Below are positions 35,410 through 43,201 of a stretch of DNA of 64,000 nucleotides, piece by piece. The DNA lies in assembly GCA_017303575.1 (NCBI GenBank), contig JAFLCL010000007.1, forward strand, positions 16,829-80,828, read 5' to 3'. Numbering within the stretch: the stretch's first letter is position 1; the number at the start of each line of letters is the position of its first letter. The notes below the pieces were generated by a model. It made no database searches, was not told the DNA's origin, and saw only the letters and a program-made list of their open reading frames with translations. The DNA comes from Deltaproteobacteria bacterium. Its GTDB lineage: Bacteria > Myxococcota_A > Polyangia > Polyangiales > Sandaracinaceae. The position numbers were made by a program, and so were the translations under genes.

Positions 35410-37156
35410 AGATCCTCTCGAGCTCCGCGCCGTACTGCTTGGCCGATGCGATCAGCTTCTTCTCGTCGTCGCGGTGTACGTGCATCGCCTTGACCATGTC
35501 CTCGTCGTACTGCGCGAACTGCTTCGCGGAGCGCTTGGAGTCGGCGCGCTCGAAGCCGAGCTCCTCGAGGGTGCGCTCGGCGGCGTGCACGCTGCCGAGG
35601 AAATTCTCGCGGATGACCGTCTCGATGCCGGCGCCGTAGAGCGCATACGCGTGCTGACGGTTGCGCGCGCGCGCGACGATGCGGAGGTGGGGGAAGTGCT
35701 CCTGCACCACGTGGAGCGTGCGCATCGACGCCTCGAAGTCGTCGATCGCGAGCACGAAGACCTGCGCGTCCTGGGCCTTGGCCGCGCGGAGCAGCTCGAG
35801 CCGCGAGGCGTCGCCGTAGTGGATCCTGTTCCCGAACTTGCGGAGGAAGTCGACGTGCTCGGGGTTGGAGTCGAGCGCCGTGAAGCTCACGCGTCGGAGG
35901 CGCAAGAGGCGTCCGACGATCTGACCGAAGCGGCCGAAGCCCGCGATGATCACGCGGCTCCCATCGCCCTGGATCTCGTCGAACGGACGTGCGCTGCCGT
36001 CCGACCTGCGCTTGAGGAGTCTGTCGCGCGCGATGAAGAGCAGCGGTGTCCACGCCATCGAGAGCGTGACGATCACGATCAGCACCTCCATCTGCGCGGT
36101 CGTGAGCACGCCCGCGGGCCCTGCGGCGGCGAAGATGACGAACGCGAACTCGCCGCCCGCGGAGATCGCGACCGACAGGCTCAGCGCGCTTCCCTTGGCC
36201 TCGCCGCGCCAGCGACCGAGGCCGAAGAGGATGACGGCCTTCACCGCGACGAGCGCGAGGGAGAGACCGATCGTGAGGATCGGATGCTCGATCACCACGC
36301 CGAGGTTCGCCGACATGCCCACCGCCATGAAGAACAGGCCGAGGAACAGGCCCTTGAACGGCTCGATGTTCGACTCGAGCTCGTGCCGGTACTCCGAGTC
36401 CGCGAGCAGCACGCCGGCCATGAAGGCGCCGAGCGTCGTGGAGAGCCCGACCGCCTCCATCAAGAGCGCTGTCGCGATCACCACGAGGAGGGCGCTCGCG
36501 ATCGAGAGCTCGTGGCTGCGCACCGTCGCCACGATGCGCAAGAGGGGACGAAGGAACAGCCGACCAGCGATGATGAGGCCCGCGATCACACCGACCACGA
36601 TCAGGGCCGAGAGCCAGACCGGACGGCCGCTCCCCTCCTCGCCTTCCACTGCGCCGGTGCCGAGCAGCGGCACGAACGCGAGCGCAGGGATGGCGGCGAG
36701 ATCTTGGAAGAGCAGGATGCCGAACGCGGCCTGTCCATGCGCGGTGGCCATCTCGTGTTTCTCGGTGAGGATCTGCGTGGCGAACGCGGTCGAGGACATC
36801 GCGAGCGCGAGGCCCACCACCAGCGAGGCCTGCCACGTGAGCCCGAACGCCATGGCGACGCCCGAGATCGCGATCGTCGAGAGCAACACCTGCAGGCCTC
36901 CGGTGCCGAACACCGCACCGCGCAGACGCCAGAGGCGCATCGGCTCGAGCTCGAGCCCGATCACGAAGAGCAGCAGCACCACGCCGAACTCCGCGAAGTG
37001 CAGCGTCTCCTCGACCTCGCTCACGTACGCGAGGCCGGAAGGCCCGATCAACGCGCCGCCTGCGAGGTAGCCCAGCACGGTGCCGAGGCCGAAGCGCTTG
37101 AAGAGCGGCACCGCGAGGACGGCGGCTGCGAGGAAGATGGCGGTGAGCTCGAGCAT
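35381..37156 (-). CDS. Kef-type (CPA2) monovalent cation/proton antiporter
   Basis: 591 residues. Residues 1-380 form the Na/H-exchanger membrane domain: FGLGTVLGYLAGGALIGPSGL near the start, LLLFVIGLELEP and FQDLAAIP, the family marks of KefB/KefC-like proteins. From about 405 a TrkA-N (RCK) domain begins with VIIAGFGRFGQIVGRLL and continues with HYGDASRLELLRAA. The C-terminal 40 residues are charged. Such systems exchange K+ (or Na+) for H+ and are gated by nucleotide or glutathione conjugates. It is a single gene. Confidence 0.92.
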   Translation of the reverse strand: MLELTAIFLAAAVLAVPLFKRFGLGTVLGYLAGGALIGPSGLAYVSEVEETLHFAEFGVVLLLFVIGLELEPMRLWRLRGAVFGTGGLQVLLSTIAISGVAMAFGLTWQASLVVGLALAMSSTAFATQILTEKHEMATAHGQAAFGILLFQDLAAIPALAFVPLLGTGAVEGEEGSGRPVWLSALIVVGVIAGLIIAGRLFLRPLLRIVATVRSHELSIASALLVVIATALLMEAVGLSTTLGAFMAGVLLADSEYRHELESNIEPFKGLFLGLFFMAVGMSANLGVVIEHPILTIGLSLALVAVKAVILFGLGRWRGEAKGSALSLSVAISAGGEFAFVIFAAAGPAGVLTTAQMEVLIVIVTLSMAWTPLLFIARDRLLKRRSDGSARPFDEIQGDGSRVIIAGFGRFGQIVGRLLRLRRVSFTALDSNPEHVDFLRKFGNRIHYGDASRLELLRAAKAQDAQVFVLAIDDFEASMRTLHVVQEHFPHLRIVARARNRQHAYALYGAGIETVIRENFLGSVHAAERTLEELGFERADSKRSAKQFAQYDEDMVKAMHVHRDDEKKLIASAKQYGAELERIFNQDATESS

Positions 37157-37230
37157 CGGCGGAGCATCGCCCGAGTGAGCCGCGCCCGGAACTGCGCGCT
37201 TCGTTCAGGTCGAGGCTGCCCGTTTGGTGG

Positions 37231-39483
37231 GTGCCGTTGACGCGGAACCCCGCCTGCCTCCCTCGACTCGAGGACGTGAGCACTCCGCACGATCAGATGC
37301 TCGTGTGGGATCTCGCCGACAACCTCATCGCGATCGAAGATCTGCGCGACCCCACCGAGTGGCCCGATGGCTTCCGCCCGCAGTCGGTCGCCGTCACCCA
37401 CGACTCGCTCTACCGCGTGGCGGGCGCCGAGTACGAGTACACGTCCGACACCGGCGGCCGCACCCCCATCGACGACACGTCCGCCTCGAACGACTGGCGC
37501 AGCGAGATGGCGATCGGCCGCCCGAACGACCCGATGCGCACGGCGCCCGCGCCCATCGTCTCGGACGAGCCGGACCAGCGCGTGGTCTCGATGACGTGGG
37601 AGCACGACTGGCTCGGCAACATGCAGTCATGGGACGACGACAACGCCGTCTTCTACGAGCGCTCGCTGGGCGAGATCGTGAACGGCGCCGACCTCCCGAG
37701 CGAAGCGCCGTCGCGTCGCACGGGCGCGCTCTACGTGGCCTCGAACCTCCCCTCGACCCCCGTGACCGCCGACGACGGGGGCTGGGTGGAGGTGCGCTAC
37801 GGCGAAGACGGCAACGCCCTCGCCGTCACGGTGCACGGCCGCTGCGGCGATCCGGACGAGAACGAGATCGAGCTCGACTGCCGCACGGGCACCGACGACC
37901 CCGAGGAGGCCGTGGACCTCTCGTGCGCGTACTCGTGCGCGACCGAGCAGCACTTCACGTACGCTTGGGATGAAGTGAACCGCATCGCCCACGCCCGCCG
38001 CCTCGACCGCGAAGATGGCGGCGACTGGGAGCTCGCCGTGGAGCAGCGCTACCTCTACGACGCGAACAACCAGCGCACGGTGAAGACCACGACGTTCCGC
38101 GGGATCGAGAGCGGCACCGAGCGCACGGCCCTCTACATCTACCCCGGAGACTTCGAGCGCCGGGGCCTCGAGCTCAGCTCGGAGTTCAGCACCCTCGGCC
38201 CCGGCCGCTACGAGGCAGTCGCGGGAGACACGGAGACCCAATACGGCGTCGGAGGCGCCCGCATCGTGTGGCGCACGTCCGACCGCGACGAGACGCTCGA
38301 CCGCGACCAGCGGATCACGATCTCCCTGACGGACCTCATCCAGTCGACGACGGCAGTGATCGACCTGGCGACGGGCGAGCTCGTGGAAGCCGGCAGCTTC
38401 TACGCGAACGGCGCGAGGGAGACCTACCGCAGCAACGAGACCGAGACAGTAACCCCGGAGCCGATGGGCTTCACGGGGAAGGAGGCCGACGAAGAGGTCG
38501 GATTGACCTACTTCGGGGTTCGATACCTCATCGCGCATCTCGGAAGGTGGGCATCTCCAGATCCGTTGCAGACCCACGCGGTTGACGGCGGTGAAGCGAT
38601 CAACGGCTATCACTACATCAGCGGCAATCTATTGCAAGCAAGAGACCCGGTCGGGCTCCAGGAGGCCGCGGCGCAGCCGGCGGCTCCAGCCGCGGGAGAC
38701 CCCGCGGAGGCGGCTGCCGCGATTCAGGCGGTGCGAGCCGACGCAAGATTCCAGGCGCTACCTGACGACCTAACACGCGCCACGGTCGAGATGGCGGTGC
38801 AAGGTGGCCAGCGCGACTTCGACGCAATCTTTGGCGCCGCTAACTTTGCGCCGGCCGAGGACTCTGGAGTCCGAATATCCGGCCCGGCCACTGCTCAGTT
38901 CATGCAGGTGCTCCGACGCGCCATGATCATCGACCCCGCCTTTCGCGCAGAAGTGATTGCGCAGGCCGGTCGGCAGCAGGCTCCTATTAGGATCTCTGCC
39001 ACAACCAACTCCGGCCCTCAGGGCCAACCCACAACTGTAGACTTTGCGCGAGCGACCCTGCCGGCCCCCGGACCTTGGGGTAGTCACGTCATAGACATGG
39101 ACGACGTCAATGCGTTTCCCGCCCTCGCGGGACAACTACCATATGCGTCCGCAACCACCGCCGAACAGAACGTCGTGCACGTCGTTGCGGAGGCAATGGA
39201 TGCAGTCCAACGGCTCGGTTCCGCTACGGCCCAGGGTACTCAGGTCCAGCGAATACGGCAATGGGCGCCATCGCACAACGTCACGGCGCTAGCCGCCGAG
39301 AATCGTCTTAGGCGGGCCGCCGGTCAGCCCGGGCAGCTGGTTGGCTCGCGCGCCATGACACCCTCGGGCTTGGTGATGCGCTTCGGCTACCGAGGCGGCC
39401 CCGACGAGATCATCACTTTCAACCGACAGGGAGGTGTCCTCGGCATTCTTCGCGCGCGAGGGGAGGACCAAGCTCAACAATGA
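37231..39483 (+). CDS. Truncated RHS protein with unrecognised C-terminal (toxin-like) domain
   Basis: 750 residues from GTG; another GTG at 37276 is possible. There is no signal, PAAR or N-terminal plug, and the protein begins inside the YD-repeat shell, so it is only the tip of a normal RHS protein. The core ends with FGVRYLIAHLGRWASPDP and DPVGL at residue 476. The last 274 residues differ in style and lower GC, beginning near 38500. They contain VVHVVAEAM (His650, Glu654) and SHNVTALAAENRLRRAAG (Glu690, Asn691), faintly like RHS-associated zincin tips but without HExxH. In RHS proteins this position holds a toxin. The stop overlaps the next ATG. Confidence 0.8.
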   Translation: MPLTRNPACLPRLEDVSTPHDQMLVWDLADNLIAIEDLRDPTEWPDGFRPQSVAVTHDSLYRVAGAEYEYTSDTGGRTPIDDTSASNDWRSEMAIGRPNDPMRTAPAPIVSDEPDQRVVSMTWEHDWLGNMQSWDDDNAVFYERSLGEIVNGADLPSEAPSRRTGALYVASNLPSTPVTADDGGWVEVRYGEDGNALAVTVHGRCGDPDENEIELDCRTGTDDPEEAVDLSCAYSCATEQHFTYAWDEVNRIAHARRLDREDGGDWELAVEQRYLYDANNQRTVKTTTFRGIESGTERTALYIYPGDFERRGLELSSEFSTLGPGRYEAVAGDTETQYGVGGARIVWRTSDRDETLDRDQRITISLTDLIQSTTAVIDLATGELVEAGSFYANGARETYRSNETETVTPEPMGFTGKEADEEVGLTYFGVRYLIAHLGRWASPDPLQTHAVDGGEAINGYHYISGNLLQARDPVGLQEAAAQPAAPAAGDPAEAAAAIQAVRADARFQALPDDLTRATVEMAVQGGQRDFDAIFGAANFAPAEDSGVRISGPATAQFMQVLRRAMIIDPAFRAEVIAQAGRQQAPIRISATTNSGPQGQPTTVDFARATLPAPGPWGSHVIDMDDVNAFPALAGQLPYASATTAEQNVVHVVAEAMDAVQRLGSATAQGTQVQRIRQWAPSHNVTALAAENRLRRAAGQPGQLVGSRAMTPSGLVMRFGYRGGPDEIITFNRQGGVLGILRARGEDQAQQ

Positions 39484-39920
39484 CTCGCAGCAACAAGTTG
39501 TTCGTGGTGGCATTGACGATCCTGGTGGTCGTCTGCCTTGAACTGGACGCCGGGGCCCAGAGGTCCCCAACGGCCCGCCTCTCGGTCGTGGTCGAGCAAC
39601 TACCACGATCCGGGGTGGGTGGTTGTGGCCGCTTCGTAGTCGGGGGGGTAGCTATCGTTCGCGAAGTTGACGGTCAGCATAGAGAGATCGCTGCGGCCTT
39701 CCTTTGCACTCCGATGCCGCCGAGTGAAATGCATGGTCGTCCACGACCCCCTGGCTACCCGGGTGTCTGGTGGGGAGATCAATTGACGCTAAGTGTCACC
39801 CGCGAACGTCCTCTGATTTCGATCGAGGAAGAATTCGGGGTGAGGCTGATTGACGATCGCGCGGTCCGCGGTCCCGTCGTCTTGGTGGAGGACGTGGAGG
39901 TTCGCACTGTACCCGATTGA
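39480..39920 (+). CDS. Candidate exported immunity protein for the RHS tip
   Basis: 146 residues. MTRSNKLFVVALTILVVVCLELDAGAQ is a signal peptide or anchor; the rest is beta-rich with one Cys pair (in GVGGCGRF and AAFLCTP), no known family. Its ATG overlaps the RHS TGA (ATGA), the arrangement typical of RHS toxin-immunity pairs, and base composition matches the RHS tip rather than the flanking genes. An exported immunity protein implies the toxin acts in the periplasm. All functional statements are inference from position. Confidence 0.6.
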   Translation: MTRSNKLFVVALTILVVVCLELDAGAQRSPTARLSVVVEQLPRSGVGGCGRFVVGGVAIVREVDGQHREIAAAFLCTPMPPSEMHGRPRPPGYPGVWWGDQLTLSVTRERPLISIEEEFGVRLIDDRAVRGPVVLVEDVEVRTVPD

Positions 39921-39924
39921 GTCA

Positions 39925-40105
39925 TGCCGAGCCGGATCAGCGTCGTCTCGATGACGTGCCAGGCACGACTGGCTCGTCGGCATGCCGAGCCAGGACGACG
40001 ACAGCGAAGTCTTCCCCGAGCGCTCGCTCGACGAGAGCGTGAACGGCGCCGGCCTCCCGAGCGAAGCGCTCTCCGATGCAAGCGCTCCGCTCACGGGGTC
40101 ACTGC
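39925..40105 (+). pseudogene. Decayed copy of an internal RHS segment
   Basis: Bases 39925-40068 align with 37564-37707 of the intact RHS gene, e.g. GTCTCGATGACGTG, GACGACGACA, GAGCGCTCGCT and the near-identical 30-mer ending GCGAAGCG. Read from about 39982 the frame even gives SQDDDSEVFPERSLDESVNGAGLPSEA against SWDDDNAVFYERSLGEIVNGADLPSEA. Small indels break it from the start. It is a remnant of a displaced or duplicated RHS end. Confidence 0.8.
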
Positions 40106-40402
40106 AAGGGGGTCTAACGCATCGAGAACATTCGGGCTTTGGGGGGTGCTTTGACGCGACGCTGAATTTGTTGGGTATCCGACCTGGAAGCGACCTCCGT
40201 GATCCGCGGCGAAGCGGTGGCGGGTCTGGCAGTCGCGCGATGAGGCAGATGATGAGCCTTTGTCGGCTCGAGAGGCGGCGCTTGCGCGGCAGGTCTCGGG
40301 ATCGTCATCCCGCGGTTCCGCGAGATCGCTTCCACAGAGGGGATTGGCGGCGAGTCGACACGAGGGCGTCGCGACCCGCTCCAGCGCATCGCGCGGGCGA
40401 AG
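40106..40402. other. Gene-free tail of the RHS island
   Basis: About 300 nt of lower, uneven GC between the RHS remnant and the deacylase stop. Open frames here lack the coding third-base bias. It probably holds further unrecognisable remains of a displaced RHS tip. Confidence 0.5.
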
Positions 40403-42157
40403 TCAGCGACCGAGGCGCACGACGCGGCCGGGCTTGTCGCCCGTGAGCCGATCGTGCTCCGCGATCACACCACCGCTCACGATCGTGGCTCGATAGCCCT
40501 TCGCGTCCTGGAGGAAACGGCGGCCGCCGGCGGGCAGATCCGAGACAAGGTGCGGCGAGCGCAGCGAGAGGTTCGCGAGGTCGATCACGTTGAGATCGGC
40601 CTTCTTGCCGAGCTCGATCGTGCCGCGATCGTGGAAGCCCATCATCGAAGCGGACAGGCCCGTCATCTTGCGGACGGCCTCTTCGATCGTGAAGCGTCCC
40701 TTCGCGCGATCACGCGCCCAGTGCATGAGGAAGTACGTGGGCATGCTCGCGTCGCAGATCGTGCCGCAGTGCGCGCCGCCGTCGGCGAGGCCGGGGATCG
40801 CGAGCGGGTGGTGGAGCATCTCCTCGACGACGTCCAGGCTCATGCCCGCGTAGTTGTAGACGGGGAAGTAGAGGAGCGCGTGACCGTCTTGCTCGAGCAA
40901 CGCGTCGTAGATCGCGTCGAGGGGCTTGCCGCCGCTCATCACCGCGCGCGCCATGAGCGACTCGCCGGGGCCGGGCTCGTACTGCGGCGTGGCGCCGAGC
41001 GGGAACATCCGCATCGACACGAGATCGATCATCGAGAGCAGGCGATCGGCGAGCGGCGGGATCGGGCTCCCATCGCCCGCGATCTTGTCGCTCGTCTCGC
41101 TCAGGATGCGGGCGCGGAACGAGGGATCACGCATCTCCTTCACGCGCTCCGCCAGCGGCAGGTGCGCGATCTTCTTGTAGCTGGGGAAGCCGATGAACGG
41201 ATGGAACGTGGCCTCGAGCCCGAGCAGCACGCCGATGCCGCGCGGCGCGGCCTGCAAGCGGATCGCGACGCCGCGCTCGTTCGCGAGCTCGGCGCGCTTC
41301 TGGATGTCCTTCCATTGCGTGGGGATGAGGTCGCGCTGCATCCAGCTGACGAAGAGCGTGTGTCCCTTCGCGGCCTCGCCGAAGCGCTCGATCACGTTCC
41401 ACTCGCCGTCGAACTTGTCGGCGCCGTGCTCCATGTCGAAGTCGCTCACCGCTTGGAGCACGCCGCGACCGGACTCGGCCATGGCGCGCGCCAAGGCCGT
41501 GAGCTCCTCCTCCGTCGCCTCGCTCGCCGGCGTGTGGCTGCCATCGATCGCGCGGTGGTTGTCGGTGCGTCCGGTCGAGACGCCGATCGCGCCGTCCTTC
41601 ATCGCCGCGCGCACGATCGCCTGCATCCCCGCGAGATCGTCGGAGCTCGCCTTGCCATCGGCGATCGCGCGCTCGCCCATCACGTAGACGCGCAGCGCGT
41701 CGTGCGTGAGGTACGCGGCCACGTCCATCGTGCGCGGACGCGCGTCGACGTAGTCGAGGTACTCGCCGTAGCTCTCCCACTGCCACGTGATGCCCTCGGT
41801 GAGGGCGGTGCCCGGGATGTCCTCGACGCCTTCGAACAGCTTGATGAGGCGCTCGTGATCGCTCGGGCGGCACGGCGCGAAGCCGACCCCGCAGTTGCCC
41901 ATCACGGTGGTCGTCACGCCGTGCGCCGAGCTCGGCAGCATGTCGCCGTCCCAGCTGGCCTGGCCATCGTAGTGCGAGTGCACGTCGATGAAGCCGGGCG
42001 TGATCAGGTGACCGTCGCAGTCGATCGTGCGCCCAGCCGCCTCGCTCACGTCGCCGACGGCGACGATCTTCCCATCGCGCACGCCGACGCTGCCGCGTCG
42101 CGACGCTGCGCCGGTTCCGTCCACGAGCGTTCCGTTCTTGAGGAGCAGGTCGAGCAT
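40403..42157 (-). CDS. N-acyl-D-amino-acid deacylase family amidohydrolase
   Basis: 584 residues of the D-aminoacylase branch of the amidohydrolase superfamily. GFIDVHSHYDGQASWD has the metal-binding HxH (HSH). GNCGVGFAPCRP contains the metal-bridging Cys typical of D-aminoacylases (in place of a carbamylated Lys), and GLADGGAHCGTICDASMPTY holds the catalytic Asp region. It hydrolyses N-acyl-D-amino acids or related amides in the cytoplasm; substrate is not fixed. The ATG at 42157 starts the conserved MLDLLLKNGTLVDGTG. Only 6 nt separate it from the divergent DUF4105 gene start. Confidence 0.88.
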   Translation of the reverse strand: MLDLLLKNGTLVDGTGAASRRGSVGVRDGKIVAVGDVSEAAGRTIDCDGHLITPGFIDVHSHYDGQASWDGDMLPSSAHGVTTTVMGNCGVGFAPCRPSDHERLIKLFEGVEDIPGTALTEGITWQWESYGEYLDYVDARPRTMDVAAYLTHDALRVYVMGERAIADGKASSDDLAGMQAIVRAAMKDGAIGVSTGRTDNHRAIDGSHTPASEATEEELTALARAMAESGRGVLQAVSDFDMEHGADKFDGEWNVIERFGEAAKGHTLFVSWMQRDLIPTQWKDIQKRAELANERGVAIRLQAAPRGIGVLLGLEATFHPFIGFPSYKKIAHLPLAERVKEMRDPSFRARILSETSDKIAGDGSPIPPLADRLLSMIDLVSMRMFPLGATPQYEPGPGESLMARAVMSGGKPLDAIYDALLEQDGHALLYFPVYNYAGMSLDVVEEMLHHPLAIPGLADGGAHCGTICDASMPTYFLMHWARDRAKGRFTIEEAVRKMTGLSASMMGFHDRGTIELGKKADLNVIDLANLSLRSPHLVSDLPAGGRRFLQDAKGYRATIVSGGVIAEHDRLTGDKPGRVVRLGR

Positions 42158-42163
42158 CGCGCG

Positions 42164-43021
42164 ATGGTAGCAAAGCCCTCGACGCTCCTCGTGTACGTTC
42201 GTGTGGTGATCGGCCGCGCGCTGCCTTGGGTCGCCGTGCTCGCGTTCTGCGCGTGGTTCTTCTCGCTCGAGGCGAGCCACGATCGCGCGTGGTCGCCGGA
42301 GCAGTCACGCCTCGCGCGCGCCTCGATCGAGGGCGATCGCGTGCATCTGACGAACGTTCGCAGCTTCCGCTGGCGCAGCGAGGGCGAGGCCGACGAGCGA
42401 TGGGTCGAGCGCGAGCTCTCGCTCGCCGACGTGACCGGCCTCGACGTGATCGTGTCGAGCTGGGGCTGGCGCGACCTCGTGCACACGATCGTGAGCTTCA
42501 CGGTGCGTGACGCCGATCCGATCGCGATCTCGATCGAGTCGCGCCGTGAGGTCGGCGAGCCCTTCGATCCGATCCGAGGCGCGCTGCGGCAGTACGAGAT
42601 CCTCGATGTCGTCGCCGACGAGGAGGATCTATTCACGCTGCGCGCGGTGCATCGAGGCGAGCGGCTCTGGCTCTATCGCACGAGCACCGAGCCCCAGGTC
42701 GCGCGGCGCCTGCTGCGGCACTACCTCGAGGAGCTCGAGTCGATCGCGGACCAGCCTGCGTTCTACGACTCGTTCTCGCGCAACTGCAGCACCGCGACGC
42801 GCGCGCACGTGGCGGCGGTGGGCGTCGAGGACACCTGGGACTGGCGCGTCGTCCTGAACGGTCACGTCGACGAGTTGCTCTACGAGCGCGGCCTCCTCGA
42901 TGGCTCGCGCTCGCTCGAGGAGCTTCGTCGCGAGAGCGAGATCACGGAGCGTGTGCGTGCGCTCGACGGCACGCCTGGCTTCTCCTCTGCGCTCCGCGAA
43001 GGCGTACCCACGCCGCGCTGA
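42164..43021 (+). CDS. DUF4105 (Lnb N-terminal periplasmic domain) protein
   Basis: 285 residues. One hydrophobic N-terminal segment (about 15-33, ALPWVAVLAFCAWFF) anchors or exports it. The conserved family block is FYDSFSRNCSTATRAHV with Cys208, matching the NCTT-like Cys motif of DUF4105, followed by a helical end. The family is a papain/NlpC-like fold in the periplasm with unknown substrate. GTGs at 42203 or 42206 are alternative starts that would leave more room for divergent promoters. Confidence 0.7.
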   Translation: MVAKPSTLLVYVRVVIGRALPWVAVLAFCAWFFSLEASHDRAWSPEQSRLARASIEGDRVHLTNVRSFRWRSEGEADERWVERELSLADVTGLDVIVSSWGWRDLVHTIVSFTVRDADPIAISIESRREVGEPFDPIRGALRQYEILDVVADEEDLFTLRAVHRGERLWLYRTSTEPQVARRLLRHYLEELESIADQPAFYDSFSRNCSTATRAHVAAVGVEDTWDWRVVLNGHVDELLYERGLLDGSRSLEELRRESEITERVRALDGTPGFSSALREGVPTPR

Positions 43022-43051
43022 GGAACGCGATCACAATCGCGCGCGCGAGGT

Positions 43052-43080
43052 TTGACAGTGGCCGATCGCTCTCCAATACT
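43052..43080 (+). promoter_or_regulatory. Sigma-70 promoter of tRNA-Met
   Basis: A perfect -35 TTGACA (43052-43057) is followed after exactly 17 nt by AATACT (43075-43080), a 4/6 match to TATAAT. The predicted start lies a few bases before the tRNA 5' end at 43092. This is the clearest housekeeping promoter in the window. Confidence 0.8.
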
Positions 43081-43091
43081 CGCGCGCCTTC

Positions 43092-43165
43092 GGCGAGGTA
43101 GCTCAGCTGGTTAGAGCAGGCGTTTCATACGCGCCGGGTCGGTGGTTCGAGTCCACTCCTCGCCA
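43092..43165 (+). tRNA. tRNA-Met (anticodon CAT)
   Basis: 74 nt fold into a full cloverleaf. Acceptor GGCGAGG/CCTCGCC is perfect; the D arm is GCTC/GAGC; the anticodon stem GGCGT/GCGCC holds the loop TTCATAC (anticodon CAT); the T arm is GGTGG-TTCGAGT-CCACT; the discriminator is A. CCA is not encoded. The paired first acceptor base rules out initiator tRNA. A tRNA-Ile with modified CAT is possible in principle, but body sequence favours elongator Met. Confidence 0.95.
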
Positions 43166-43170
43166 TTCCA

Positions 43171-43201
43171 GTCGCTGACGACGATCACGTCGATCAGCGA
43201 C
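43171..43201. terminator. Hairpin between tRNA-Met and the convergent protease gene
   Basis: GTCGCTGACGAC pairs with GTCG-A-TCAGCGAC (12 bp with one bulged A) around the loop GATCAC. It starts 6 nt after the tRNA and its right arm contains the protease gene's stop codon, so it can serve both strands. Confidence 0.5.

Noticed and set aside
35378..37240. Plus-strand open frame of 620 codons opposite the antiporter gene
   Set aside because: Composition is Arg/His/Glu-rich low complexity, typical of a shadow, and the antiporter on the other strand has unmistakable motifs.
37231..40402. Prophage or integrative element at the RHS island
   Set aside because: No integrase, transposase, attachment repeat or phage structural gene is visible; the tRNA gene is about 3 kb away with an intact 3' end and no duplicated tail.
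39982..40446. A 154-codon open frame as a new gene after the immunity candidate
   Set aside because: Its first 35 residues are the RHS remnant and the rest lacks coding bias and runs into the end of the deacylase gene on the other strand.
43092..43165. tRNA-Ile (lysidine-modified CAT) or initiator tRNA
   Set aside because: Acceptor first pair is G-C, so not initiator; body and flanks match elongator tRNA-Met better than tRNA-Ile2, though sequence alone cannot exclude modification.
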